NCBI GenBank assembly: GCA_029582265.1 | Contig: CM055828.1 | Coordinates: 31,865,263-31,929,262 of the forward strand | Source of the DNA: Zoroaster sp. YZ-2022 | Taxonomy: Eukaryota > Echinodermata > Asteroidea > Forcipulatida > Zoroasteridae | Length of the DNA stretch: 64,000 nucleotides | Direction of reading: 5' to 3' | In this document: in pieces, positions 11,886 to 59,299 of the stretch | Layout of the letters: each line of letters opens with the position of its first letter | Numbering within the stretch: the first letter of the stretch is position 1 | The notes under the pieces: model-generated | What the model was told of the DNA's origin: nothing | Seen by the model: only the letters and a program-made list of their open reading frames with translations | Databases searched by the model: none | Program-made: the position numbers and the translations under genes

Positions 11886-14800
11886 AGAAGGTGTTGTTGA
11901 TACCCAGAGGATTCCCGATTGGGGCATATTGGTATCCTTATTGGGATAATAGGGTTCTAATCTGGATCAAAATCGGGACAGTATAGTTGACACCGACCCC
12001 TTGAATTTAAGTAGAGGGTCATACTCATAAGACGCAAAGCACCAGCTCATTCACTCGTGTAAATTATTTTAGCACCTGCAAATAATGCTAATTAGTAGTT
12101 AGTTTACGACTACTTGCCAAACAATGCCAAGTCAGTAGGTGTTAAGTAGGAACCAACAAAACGGAGTTGTATGCGTTAGGTGGTAAGTACTTATCTGTTT
12201 GATCACCAGTCAAGGCCGTGATAATCCTTGCCTTGCTCTGGTCATAATGCCATGTGTGTTTTTTTTCTTTACATAGGTTATACCACACAGCTTTCCAATT
12301 TCTTCTCGACAACTTGCAGTTGCCGAGGACTTGCACACATCACCAATCAGGCATGATGTGTGAACAATTACGTTGCTACCTTTGTGTGAAACAAGGGTCT
12401 GTGGCTAAATGAAGTCAATAACGATATGCAGCTGAATTCTCTCTGAACGACACGCATGTATTCTGCCAGTAATGTCAATGAATGGACAAGTAGTTTGCAT
12501 GAATAAAAGCTTGTAATACCGTGATGCAACTCACAATAGGCACACTAAAGAATTCTCCATGGAGGAAGATTGCAGAGTTAGTGGTTAGACCACTAAAAAA
12601 GATCACGCTTAAGTGCAAAAAAGGGAATTAATAAACACGCAGAAAGACTCATTATGCTGAGTTTTCAAACACACTTTACACAAATATTACCATACATAAT
12701 TTCTTTTTATTTTATTTTTGTTTCTCTTTCTTTATTTCGTTCATAATGTTAAGTGTATGGTAGTGTTATGCATTATGGTGTCACATTCAGCTTGTATTGA
12801 TCGCATAAAATAATACAGCTTGGATTATAATTTCGTTATTAGTCAATAAAGCGAGACATTATCTTCGTTTTTGGAGTTCCCAAACACGTAACATGTGTAT
12901 TTATTAGTTATTTAGTTTTTTGCTGAGAAATGAATAATTGACCGTTGCTCGATTGTGAGTGGCAAGCTACTTATGCACACAAACAAATATTTGATTCCGT
13001 GTTGTAATCAAACATGGATTTTTGACCTTAATGTTTGCATTGCTATTAAACCTATTTCTTTTGTGCGACTGCGTGCCATGTTGGTATTGTCAATACTACG
13101 ATGAAATATTCTCATGCACATTTAAACTTGTGGTAGATTAAGAAGTAAAAAAATATATATATTTCATTTAAATTTTGTTACATAAACGTCTTGCGCGCCT
13201 GCTGTTGTCATCAGACCATCTCCTCCCGCACCACGCACTAGGGTGACAATTCTGTGAAACATTAATTATTATTTTATTATTATCATTCATATAACCAAAT
13301 CAGAATGTTGACTTGTTTGTTGCGGGAATATGGACAGTTTACGTGTGATAATCCCCAGGGTTAGATTTGAGGAAGAGCTGAGTGGTTGGGGACGGCAATG
13401 GTAGCAGTGAATTATTGTTACACCACTGTGAGTTCATTAATAATTATTATTTAAATAGACGTAGGCCTTCATAAGTTTCAACTGGAATTGATAGAGTTGA
13501 CAATCTTGGTTCTCATGGAAATTTGGATCCAGATGGGAATTTCCCCGTGCCCCCGCCCCCCCCCCCAAAAAAAGATGGTTTTCGCCCTTCTCGTACTCAG
13601 CGAAATAATGTATGCCTTGAATTTGTATTATTTTAAACATTGCATAAATATACACATCATTTTCTTTGTGTTCGCATAACAAAATATTTTAAGGTAGGGC
13701 CTAACTATAATTCAATATTTTAAGTGGTGTTGTATAATTACTTAATTTAGTCATCTTATTTCCATGTATATTTCACGTGTTTTAATTGTATGTATATATG
13801 CAAGGCCTCAGTGGAAATCAGTTTTTAACTGTTTGGGCATACCCTGGGTAAATAAATGAAATAAATCAATCGGAAACGGTTCAATTAAACAAAAATACAT
13901 ATGTGTCTATATATACGGTAAATTGTCACGTGCCTAAGTAACCGTGTTAAGGCATACATTTACTAGTTTTGATGCAGCCATATTGTTTATTTGTAATTGT
14001 TGATACAAATTCACGTGACTAAACCGAGACTGGACGGAAATTGGGGCTGGCCTCAGCCACGATACAAATTACTAGCACGTAACATGTTGTTTGTCCACAA
14101 CAAATTCTTATAACGGATGAAAGAAGGTTGTTTGCTTTACTACAATAAAGAATGATGCTATTCACAGTTATAAGTATCCAGAAAGCGATGAGTCTCGGCA
14201 GTAGCAGGTCACTTTTTGTACAAATTTATTGCCCCCGATAAAAATGTCCAATTTGATTCGCATTAACGAGGGGCATAAAAAAAAAGGTCAATGGGGTGAC
14301 TCTGCGCTACACGAATGCCCGGCCCCAGACATCTTGGCTTCGTCTACCTGTCGTAAAGCAGACGAAAATGTGCCTTTAATTGATGGGTCGCAGCGCGGCA
14401 CGCGGCTTCGAGGCGCTGCAATAACGACGATTCGACAATAGACTGATGATTAGGGACAGATAACTGTCACCAAACTCAAGTATAGACTCGTCACCATGTA
14501 TTATCGTACCACGGACTGCACACAGTTATCTGTATACTCTCGTTTTAATAAGGTTTATGAATCATCAGAATGGTGATAAACTTGTACAAGTTTGGGGGAT
14601 GGTGCAGTTGAATTTAAACTTATAAGTGGCTGAAAACTGAGTGATAATTGCATTCAGAACGACATCGCGTGGTCCGTGACAGCATGGGTCAGAACCACAG
14701 CATGGGTCAGGAACCTCTGTTATGCACAGGTATGGACAGTTGGACACTGGGGTCAATGTTAAGTGGTATTTAGAATTAGAAATTAGAACACTTTGTCTTT

Positions 14801-17800
14801 TCTGCTCAAGTGCATCACACAACTACAGATGATCAGTACATGGCGTAGCTACAAGGGGAATGGGAACGTGTCCCCACCCTGGGAAAGGCTGTGCCACCAG
14901 GCACCCTCAAAACTCGATGCTTTAGGCAAAACACAAAGCTTTTTTTTGTTGCAACAAACTATATAGTTATATAGGTTGATGAAATTCTTGTGTCGGGTGA
15001 TAAACCATTGATTTCATTTTGCCCTACACCGACTGTATAGTGCACCCGACCCGGGCCACGCCCACACCTTCAATAAACAAAATCATGACTACGCCCTTGT
15101 CAGTGTAGATCATTTACGCATTCCTGCTGTCAGTGTCACATATCTTGTGACGGAAGTTGCCAAGTATCATCGATAACCATAATTTTAATCCTCTTCATCA
15201 TCAGCCAACATTTTCAATGTAAAACTATGTCTTCAAACACAATATTTTTCATATAAAACAGAAAAACATGATTACACATGATTCTGCAAGAAATTGTTGC
15301 ACTGAGGTCTTGTATATTGAAGAAAATCGGAATGCACTCGTGCCTTTGGGCATTTATGTTGGATTATTTAAAGGGCAACCATGTTCATAAGGTGATATTT
15401 AGTACGAGCATGTACATAGATATTTCGCCCCGAGGCCAGGGCGAAGTCCTCTACTTAAATTTCATAGAGTCAATGAAAAGAAACACTGTTTTCACAAGGA
15501 ACAGATTCAGGGCCTTACACATTTTTCAAACCCGTAGCTTTGTCTGATTATATTACGAGTCCGTTCAAACATGGAGGAAGGAAAACAGACTGTTTTCCTT
15601 CCTCCATGGTTAAAACAGTTTGCATATCGATACTTTTTGAGAGAAATATTTTGTGTGTGTAATTATTATAGGCTACTTATTTCAAATAGGCCTAGCAAAT
15701 CTTGAATTTGGATTTGCAAATCGTGATTTCTTTTAAATTTGTTATGCGATACAATCAAAACTGTTCACCATGCTCACATTGTATGGGAAGACGTTTGTTT
15801 ACACTTACCGATCAGCTGTCCGCATGTCCTGTTGACAGTCCACCAGAGAAACAAAGTCAATTTGAATAGAGACGCGAGTTCACGACTGTTCCATCTGAAT
15901 TGTCTCAGTCTCATGTTGAATTCTAATCAGCAGATCCTTGTCCCAAATGTGCAGAAGAAAACGCCATAAAACAGTTACGAAATCTTGAATAGTGCAACGG
16001 TGGTGACATATATCAATCAGGCATGTTGTAGGAAGAAAACACAGGTATCACTCACATGTCATAATACAACTTAAATTTAGTTTGTCATGTAATAAATGGG
16101 GTAGGTCGGGCTTTTCCTGAGCGAACAGGTTTTTTTAAGTGTCCTCTCGGTGAAGGTAAATTGAGAGAGGTGTCAGAGGAAACACCTTCGTAGACAACCC
16201 AGGGGTATAGTAAATATGACCACGTCTCTGGTGGCACACGATGAGTCTCCCCGAGGCTTCAACACACGACCGCGTGGCGTCAGTCAATAGGAGAGGTCGC
16301 CTCTGTGTCACGGTACCGTAACAGCCCGTCGGAGCTCCGGCGACAGTTAATGGGGCATTGGAAGCGCTATCTCTGTCATTCAGCTTTAGAAAATGTGAAT
16401 TTTTAATTCATCCTTCTCGGACAACAAATCACAACGTAGATACCTGTCCCGTGTTGGAACTCCTGTAAGCATTTAGGAGCTCACAAAAACACCACCAGGA
16501 GAAGCTGAAAACCGTCTAGCCTTTTGGTCCACTAGGGGCTACAGTATTATTTGCTATGAGCCCTTGAAGGACCATTCCCAATCAGCTGTTGAAAGATCAC
16601 CTCTGGACCTGGAGAAGCTTGGTTGCACACCGAACTTGGAAGGAATCACGGTGTTAGACACTGTTATCGTCCACGTGTATCAAATCAGTCTAGAGGCACT
16701 GAACTTCCACGAGCCGGTGATATATTATTCGCGTCCGGCCCTAGTGTCCGTATGTGACCTCCGGTTTATTTCAATGTGAAGGAAGGAACACTGATAGTAC
16801 TCGGCTGACCAGATCACAACGCACACGGCTGACTCCTCGCCTGCAGTTCTATTCACAACTGAAGTCAGTGATGATGGACTATTATAGTAGACATGTACAT
16901 ATACATGTGTGTATCGGTGTAGATGGACTGTGCTGTGTGATTTTACACATTATATATGTACACAAATTACTCCTGGACAAACGCTGCGCACCACCCCCAT
17001 AGCGCTAAATGTTGTATCATAGAGTAAGTGTTCATGCGCACGTGATACGACACGGGGTGTTTTGAGACCGCCCCCAATTCCACCCAGTTCTGTTGATTGA
17101 CAAACAAACGCTTCTTCCAAGCCGATAAGTCAGATATTCATCGAAATTCATATGAAAGTATATCCTCGCAGGTTAGCGTACCACAAATATAGTCCAATTC
17201 ATGAAATGTTTTTTAACGGAAATATCACTTAGGCCTTAGTATTTGTCCGGAAGATATGATATACGTCAAATACACATCCTTGCGTTGTTAAATAATTTAC
17301 GAAACAGATTGAAATAAATTCCCAGGCAAACTCGAATGTCCGCGCTGTGTAAGGCCACTCGCCTTATTCAGTGAATCTGCACATCAATCGAGTTACTGGG
17401 GGCCTAGGTACACAAACCATAATTGAAGTTTGAAAAGTAACACAATATAGGCCGTGACTTGATGAAAAAACATGTACTGCGCTACTTTAGGCTATAGGTT
17501 GAGTGCCAGATGATCTTTTGTTGCTTTACCAATCTGAGTCGTAACCACTGTGAGCGATAAAAGGAAACCACGACTGTTCACGAAGTAGTTTCCTCCAGGG
17601 CATGGGGGTTGCCAAGGCATATACGGCCAGGCATTGCGTCCCGTCATCAATGTGGGTCACACGTCAGCGGCTTTGTGTATTAGACGCCAGGCCCGGATTG
17701 GACCACTGTTTAGCCAACAACGCAAATTGACGCTCGAGTTGAACAAACATTGGAAACCGTTTATCCTGATCCCACGAGAAGGCTGGGCAATTGGAGAGAA

Positions 17801-20665
17801 ATTTTTTATATAAATAAACAAGTTCGTTCCGTGAACGGAAACGGAACCTTCCGAAGTTAAAAAAAAAAGAGGTTAACTTAGACAATTACCGGTATAACTC
17901 CACTGTCGCCCCTATATCCGTTCACAGTACAATTTAAGGATGTAAGAATGAATAAACTATTGGAAAGTTACGCCTAGAAGAGTTTTGACGGTCTGCCATG
18001 TTGTGAAGATTAGACCAGTCCATTATCTGCGGTAAATTCTAATCACTATCAAGAATGTTGAGCAGAAAGTCAAACGAAGAATGTAAATACATTTTGGTCT
18101 CGAACTCAATATTGAAGAAATCCACTACACAATGGAGATAGTCCATGCAAATAAATAGGTTTTTTAAGCACTCACTGGAGTCCATTTTAAGCCATTACAA
18201 GAGAAGGGTTAAAAAGAAGGTACAACTCTCTATGTTATTGGTATTTGTTAACGTAAGTTAATTTCGCCCTGTATTTTTCAGGAAACATCATAAAACTAAC
18301 CTGTGAAAATTTCACTGCACGAAGTGCTCACTTTTTAAGGAAAGAACGACAATCTATGACCTTTAAAACATTACAATATGCAAACAGTTGCTGTCCAGAA
18401 ACGTTTTGTAAAATCAACATAACATTTACTGTTTTCTTCTATGAGGAAAGCCCTTCAGACGAAATAATTATCTCATGATAATTGATACGTGTACCAATTT
18501 TACACCAAGTAATATTTTGGATAATAACTTGATAGCCTAATCTGGTAATAACCAAAATTGTACTTTCCCTTTAAAGCTTGGGGGAAGGGCACTAAATATT
18601 TGTTTAAATGTCTGTAAATGCATAATACTTTATGGTATTCAAGATAATTTTATACAAAAAACAACTTATGAACGTTTCAGCATATTTCATTATGTTGAAA
18701 AAGTAGAAATGTAATTTTGGAAATCGTTTCACTCATTTTACTAAAACAATTCCAAAACAAAATCACATAAGGAAGACAATATTTCAAGGAATGTTTGATA
18801 CCACCATCAATTTTGCATAACTTTAGGCCTACACAAGTTTTGATTTAAAACTTTGAAAAATTGTTTTAGATTACGAAAAGTGTATTAGAGGCATTACATT
18901 TCTTGACATCACAGGTTCGGGGGCTATCAAAATGTCCCAGTATATACCGAAAGTTCATAAACAATTCCCTAATTAATGTTCTCAATATTTCTCAAACTTT
19001 ATTTTACATATAGGCCTATTCTTGTTTAGTTTTGCAATATTTCTTGAAAAATTAACAAAGTATGATTTTAAAATCCGAAACATTGCTCAGTGGGGAAGGG
19101 ATGGTGACGCTAGTGCACATGGTCAGTGATTAACTTTGGTATCCCCTCACTTGAAAACCACTAAATATAGGCCCAAGCCATCGCATGTACCCCATAACTC
19201 CTCATTGAAATCCAATAATCACTGAAACACACTTAAAAGGTTTGTAAGATTAACATGTTTCGAAACAGACCTTCGTATAAAGGGATCTCAAAGACTGATT
19301 GTTTATACAGGTAAAACATTGGTAATTACCAGAAAATTACCGAATTATTATACGAAAGCTGACTTGTGAAGTGGATAAAGAGTAACCGATCATCCTGAAC
19401 AATTATTCTACCCGAATGGTTTGCATTTCAGAGAAAACAATAACAAATAATGTATATTTGGACTCTTGTATTAAGCTGAAACTTTCACATAATGATTGTT
19501 TAATTTAGAACTTTATCATGATTCACAGAAAGTAAGCAAAGGCAGATGTTTGTTTGTTTGTTGGGGTGTTTGTTTGTTTGTTTGTTTTTCTGTACAGTTT
19601 TAATTTTTGTAAAGAATAAAATTAATTAAATTTGAAACAAAAAATTACCAATGTTGTATCTTACCTTTTACTTTATTTTATCTACATATTCAAGACGGTA
19701 TCCTTAAAGCTTCTTTCGGTAGTAGTACAGTTTACTATATCCCAAAGGCAAACAAAGCTTAAACGTGGCGATGAGAAACAAGCCTAAGGCCGGAATCGTC
19801 CATTAGTTTGACTCTTTTTTCGTATAGGTCCTATGTAAATCCTTAACTGGATAGGGGATCCATTTCATGAGGTATGCTTGTGAAATGATATTTTTGAAAC
19901 TAATATGTTCCATTCGGTAAAATGGATAGTTATGGGAAACGATGCGGTACAGAGCCATTTTACCAGGGAGGGGATGTGGGATAACAAAATGTGGTCACAA
20001 TGTAAACAAACCGTGGTTAAAATCCACCACCCTGGACGAACACTTCATTTAAACAAATATGTATCTTAAGCCTAGCGGATGAGATGAGGGGTGTGTCCTT
20101 GGGAGTAATCCCTTATCCGTCTTCACAATAATTAGGTCCAATAAATATTTTCGATGATAAGCTCTTTCAGAATGTACCACGCCCTGGGATCATATAGCAA
20201 TGAATCCCCTTTTTTGGCTCTATGCTAACATCGATCCCTCTTGGTACTCGATATACGGCCTACTGTGAATGTGTATGATTGGTTGGCTGTTGATTGACAA
20301 ACTCGAGCACAACATAAGCAAATTATCGCCAGTCCATTCAGTCAATGTGCTCTTGAGATTTGTAAATAAAAATGCTAGTGCCGTCATCACAGTCACTGCA
20401 ATTGTCAATCGTCAAATAAAATAGTTATAACTGCATCTATACTTTTTAAGAATCAAGAGATATTTAAACTTTCAGTGAAAGTTTCAGCTCATTTCCTTTT
20501 GTCATTTAAGAGAATATAGTGAACATGTAGAAAATAGATCACGGCTGTGTAGTGATCTGTTTGGAATTTATAGCAGGGCCTACTTTTTACGTTTTCTCAA
20601 CAACGATAGCATGTCAAACGCAATAATATCTTCAAATAAAATTATAGATTTGTAATTCAGTAATT
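11886..20665. other. Long non-coding stretch, no gene supported
   Basis: It includes a fragment at 14,840-15,110 related to the fold-back tRNA-like family, a perfect palindrome at 15,570-15,608, and a TTTG repeat near 19,550. The block 16,200-17,100 is visibly richer in CpG and GC than its surroundings. It might hold an exon or promoter, but I found no supported frame. Confidence 0.4.
15570..15608. repeat. Perfect inverted repeat, 19-bp arms
   Basis: CATGGAGGAAGGAAAACAG and its exact complement are separated by one A. A related broken form lies at about 22,527-22,556 (CCATGGAGGAAGGAAAATTC...CCATGG), so this is a dispersed short palindromic repeat. Confidence 0.8.
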
Positions 20666-20666
20666 T

Positions 20667-20862
20667 TGATGATGATGACGATTGATGACGACGATGGTGA
20701 CGATGGCGACGATGGTGGTGATGGTGGTGATGGTGGTGATGGTGATGGTGGTGATGATGATGGTGATGATGGTGATGGTGATGGCGATGATGATGATGAA
20801 TTGATGATGGTGGTGATGGTGGTGGTGATGATGATGATGGTGATGATGATGATGGTGATGAA
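20667..20862. repeat. GAT/GGT trinucleotide microsatellite
   Basis: The tract consists of GATGAT, GGTGAT and GACGAT units. All open frames across it (poly-Met/Asp, poly-His, poly-Ile) are products of the repeat. Confidence 0.9.
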
Positions 20863-22791
20863 GATCATAATCCACTTATGCGTCTTATTTTTTACAAAAT
20901 CATGAGCTCTCACCAGTATACAATAATATTAATACCTGCTGTATATCGCATAAAAGAATAATACAAAGTAATCCATGTGTATTTGATGTAAACCAGTGCA
21001 GCCCCGAGCGCTACTGCTGAGGCGAGGTTACTTTATTCAATTTCCAGTTGATTGACCTCGCTTTCTTCGTCCAGCCGTGAAAATTTTCTGTCGGACTGAG
21101 CATATCTGCACGGAGTTACGGCTCGTATCGTGCTAACGTCGCTGTGTATTCAATATCCATTGCCGAGGGGCCTTTTTGTTTCAAGTTGAGTCGTATTATG
21201 GTTCACGATTACAAGTTTACATGCCCGACATATGATAGCGTGTGAAGAAAGTTAATGTGCATTTTTTCGCAGCAATACAATGTGAGCTAGACTAAAATTA
21301 TCACATTGCGTGTTTAGATCGCCAAATGCATTATTGCACTCTTGCAATTCCTTGAATATTTCAGCGTGACAGCATAACGGGCTTTATTAAACTTGAAACC
21401 ATAATCCTAATGGACAATTATGCATCTATGCTGACATAATTGTTCTACCCTGTTTTGCCAATTTTGGGGCGAACACTCTTTTATAATTTGTTGTTAGTCT
21501 ATGCTAATGGATTTAGATGACATTATATGGTGTCATTAATAGGTGCAACAACTATTTGATCGAATGACTGGTCTTTCACAAGTCAGTTCTCTGAACTTGT
21601 TTAGGTTACTAATGATTTCTTAGGTAATATTTAGATTTTGTTATTTTTATATACTTTAGTGCTGCTGTAAAACCGAGTTTCTTTCATGGAAAGTTTAGAA
21701 ATATATTAATGGACCATGCTTTTTATCACATTATTTAAAGAAGAAAAACATTATTCATTATTCTTAAGTGTGAAAGAGGGCGCCCTTTTCAATAATAACA
21801 ATATTGCTATCAGGCCCATAGCTAGGCTGTGGCACTTGTTCTACCACTTGCGGCAAGATGGCCAATATAATGTTGGGGTGTGCGGACTAGCTACGGACTA
21901 GCTACGTACTTATGCCCTTCCACACATACTGCTAGTGCCCTCTCCAATTTCTTACTGCTGGCCTGATTACTGCATGAACTGGATTGGATGGGGGGGGGGG
22001 GGGGGTGGGGGGACTGAATTAAATGTCGGATGTTTGGGAAGGTGCCACCTATTGATAATCAGTTTATAATCTTGTAACAAACTGGGAAAATGCTACTTTG
22101 ACCAGAATATGATGTGACACACATTATCACCTATATACTAAAATAGCGCCCTCAGTCAAACCGCACTTTGCAGGAATGTAAAGGCGGTGTTGTTGTCGAT
22201 GGCAGCCACTATAAAATCTTAGATGTTAATGAGATTCATAAAATAAATTGTAAAGGTTGACAATAATAGCCAAGGCCATTACATCCCATATCTAATTCAA
22301 CATTAATGAGTTCAAGTAGTTCGGACGATACATGGATGTCATTGTAAAAATTGTAAAATCTTCACAAAGAAAAATTGCCCGCTCCGCCCAAACAAATTAA
22401 ATGAATAGAGGGCGCTTTGTAAAACAGTTGTTATCATAGACATTTTAAACAACTATATCATAACAACATATTTATGGTTATTACTTTAACAAAACTCACT
22501 GCTAGGAGGCACTTTATCCGGTGTTTTCCATGGAGGAAGGAAAATTCATCCATGGTTTAACATACTACCCACAATCTATATGCATGTAAATGAACCTTGG
22601 ACAAATTGTTCCCGTATGACTAAATGGTACACTGCTAGGGGCGTCGTGGCGATCATTATTATATCCAGCTGTTACTTGCTGTAGGTTATAATATATTATT
22701 AAGAAAAACAAAAAACAAATGAAAAATGTGGGGAAAACCTAAACATAACAAACGGTTATTTGAAATAATGGCAGCCATATTGGATTCCAAA
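20863..22791. other. Non-coding stretch
   Basis: Short motif copies AGAGGGCGC lie at about 21,775 and 22,407, with the reverse form at about 22,145. A G tract is at 21,990. No gene was recognised. Confidence 0.4.
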
Positions 22792-22999
22792 CAATGGAGT
22801 AGCCAGGATTTTCAGAGTGGGGGTAATTTATTTATTTATTTTTTAAAATGTTATTTTTTTATTTAATTTTAAAAAAAAAATTCTTTTTGGGGGGGGGAGT
22901 AATTTACCGACACAAAACTCAGAAGTTCAGAAATACTAACAAGTTTGTGAATATACTGACAGGGGCAGCATCCCTCTGCCGCCTTTGGCTACGCTACTG
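22792..22999. mobile_element. hAT-like MITE, third copy
   Basis: The ends are CAATGGAGTAGCCAGGATTT and GGCTACGCTACTG. The flanks (ATTCCAAA / ATTCTCAG) agree at five of eight positions, so the insertion is old. It contains T-rich and A-rich tracts. Confidence 0.6.
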
Positions 23000-23000
23000 A

Positions 23001-25270
23001 TTCTCAGAATACATTGCAGTTGTCATGTTACGTAATGTCGTGCGAATATTTAAGAAATACTTTGCTGAAGCGTTTCATTGAAATACATTGGTGACTGGGG
23101 AAAAATAAAAATAAACAGCTGCCGTACACAGGCTGTTTGGAAAAAAATCAGAATGATTGGCCAGAGGGTGATTGGCCATGGGCGCATTCTCCGATCAGTA
23201 ACCAGCTGGAACGTTATTGTGTGAACCAAAAAAAAATCCCTCAAAGAAAAAAGACTCAAATAATTATATAAATGAGTATAAATAATAACCGACAATAACA
23301 AACTTCACCAACGGTAAAGCGAAAAAAAGGGTTTAATGAACAAATGCTTCAAATAAAACTAATGAAATTTAAACCCGAAACCGTTTATATTGACAAACTG
23401 AGAAAGTTATTTTATCAGTGAGTTATGCTGTGAGTGATGTCCGAAAAGACATGAAAGCAGTTACATTTGTCTTGTCTTTTCTTGGTTCAAGCATTCAATT
23501 TTATTCGATAAGGCCTTGATGGGAAGATAAACCCAGTGCTGGAAAATACTCACGATCTCTCATTTGCCAATATATTTGCAAATGCTTTATATTTCTCAAG
23601 AAGTCCTAACTGGAATATATATAATATTTAATTGTTTTGTTACTACACAGCAATCGCTCGTTTATTTGCCGTCACCTTATACATGTCTAACTACTGTTCC
23701 TCTCTATCTACTTAACTGCATTGAAACCGATTGGACTAGTCCCACATACTACATTTTCAAATAATATTTATCAACCATTTTATCGTTATATTAGTTACCT
23801 ATTACATATTCTCTGGTTTTGTGTTAATACTACGAACTGCTAAGGTTGGTTATTGTGTTAAAAGGGTGTCACTCATTAAGAACTGCCTCTTGTTGGCAAA
23901 AAGACGAGTATCTTCATCACAGCATAGACTTACTTCATAAATTTACTTCATAAATATTTTAGGTAGACGATTCAATATGAATCGTTCTCACGTAATGAGA
24001 ATTTTGTTTACGAACCAAGCTATAGGCCTAGGCCTATATGATAATTTTGTAAATGTGTAATTGAAACATAAATATGCAAAATATTTTAATTCAAAATATT
24101 GATCCACAAAAGTAATGATGAAAGTACAGATGATAATGAATGTGCACTTTCAATCTATATAGAATGTTTCATCATTTCCAGTGTTTTGATCATGAATGTT
24201 GGAAAATTATGGAACATTTCATGGTTATAATAATTATATAAACGTCTTTTATGTTTTGACAAAAATGTAATGTTTGATAAACCCAAGTTAAAACAATACT
24301 GACATTCACTACAAACTATCTAAATACGTTTATTTCTAAAAATTGATAAATGAACATAATGTTTCCTTTAAATGTTAAAACGAAATTTAACTTGATCACA
24401 TCAAACCAATAGATTTTTAAAATAAAATAAAGTCAAAGGTAAGATACAACATTGGTAATGCTGACAAAACTACTTTTTCGAGTATGTTTACTGTCTTTGA
24501 CCAACCAATCTGGGAAAGATTCAGCTGAATCCTTAACGACAAAATAGTGAAAATGTATTCAAATCGTTTGTATTTTATTCTGATGTGGAATTTAGATGAA
24601 TGCTGGCTATGTTTAATACACCATTGTTAACATTAATGTTTGAATCATTGTCTAGTGCATAGTATAAATGCTATGCGTATAATTATATCACTTTATCCAT
24701 AAGATTTAAGTTTTGAAGATCCTGATCAAATTGAAAAAAAGAGATGTTCGTGCAACGGCTTATGTACCACCCAAATGCAACTAAAACTCAACAGAAAAAA
24801 ATTAATATATAAATAAATAAACACTAGTTGGAATATGACGGTAACAATTATTGGTCATCCATTACATTAAATAAAGCCATTGGCCTATCTTAACCCGTCT
24901 ACAAACTATGAAATCAATGCTTTATTTAAAAACAAAAATAAAATGAATCATAATCCATGTCTTGTCGTGGTTTATTATAGATTCTGGATCATATGAGTAT
25001 CAACATTTGAGATCTGAAATGAAAAATATAATATACAAAATCACCACAAAGATCAACAGTTACTAACATAGGTATATTGCCAACATCGAACGATTTGACA
25101 TCGCAATTTTGAGATACTCTTCCCGTGACTTCATGTCTTATTTATGTTGCAAAAAATGTGAGGAAAAACCTGGGGTCATACCTTCGGCCAAAAACGTCTC
25201 CGGTTTCCATATATTCTTTATATTCTCTAGATCTCTAGATCTAAAATAACGGAAGCGAGCAAAGAAAAAT
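23001..25270. other. Non-coding stretch downstream of the main gene
   Basis: AT-rich, with a dispersed repeat fragment (GGTAAGATACAACATTGG) at about 24,438. No exon was recognised. Confidence 0.4.
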
Positions 25271-25345
25271 TGGCTAATGCCGGACTCGAACCCGCGACCT
25301 CTCGAATACCGTACGAGCGCTCTACCAAATGAGCTGACCAGCCCC
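25271..25345 (-). repeat. tRNA-like sequence (Thr-GGT-like), probably a repeat head
   Basis: Read on the minus strand it has an acceptor stem GGCTGGT / ATTAGCC (two G-T pairs), D arm GCTC...GAGC, A box, and B box GGTTCGAGTCC. The anticodon loop ACGGTAT has C in place of T33, and the anticodon stem and T stem each have one mismatch. A relative lies at about 55,139, and both are followed by GTTGG...GGCGGTCC, so a tRNA-derived repeat is more likely than a working tRNA. Confidence 0.45.
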
Positions 25346-25378
25346 TACGTTGGTGGGCGGTCCACTATATACATATAT

Positions 25379-25634
<256 letters not shown>

Positions 25635-26061
25635 TGAAACTAACCTGTGAAAGTTTCAGCACAATAGGTGATCACGTTTTATAGAAAATGGCAACAAATT
25701 GTCACATTATTCTAGGATGAAAGCCATTCAGACGAAATAATTTTCCAGAATGATAGATAAATGTAGGTCTATTTACACTACGTACCAGTAAGTTTAGTTC
25801 ATAATTCGTTAATTTGACAAATTGGTAACTTCGAATATTGTACATACCCTTTAAAGTTCATAACGGCAGCATTTGTTTATGTTTTTTATGTAATGCAGCA
25901 GTGTGGAAAATGGGTGGTTTTTTTTCGTTTTTTTTCTTCTTTTTTTCTTCTTTTTTTTAGTGGGGACAAGCGCCCCCACCCCACCCCACTTCACGTGTTT
26001 ATGTATTTTGTTGGCAAGTGGCAATATACTTACCGTTTCTTGTTGACTCTTGCCAAGGTCA

Positions 26062-59268
<33,207 letters not shown>

Positions 59269-59291
59269 TGCAATGTGGGCATTTGTGGTGG

Positions 59292-59299
59292 TTTTTATA
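59292..59299 (-). promoter_or_regulatory. TATA box of the main gene
   Basis: On the minus strand this reads TATAAAAA. It lies about 60 bp before a GTAAGT splice donor (59,231-59,226), which would end a short 5' UTR exon. It is about 1 kb upstream of the exon with the start codon. A transcription start about 30 bp downstream, near 59,268, is inferred. Confidence 0.5.

Noticed and set aside
20632..20913. Poly-His, poly-Asp/Met and Ser/Pro open frames
   Set aside because: They are products of the GAT/GGT microsatellite. The poly-His frame is unrelated to the true His/Lys exons, which have splice sites and Trp/Gly openings.
25271..25345. Working tRNA-Thr gene
   Set aside because: It has mismatches in the anticodon and T stems, C in place of T33, and a repeat-like 3' neighbour shared with 55,137.
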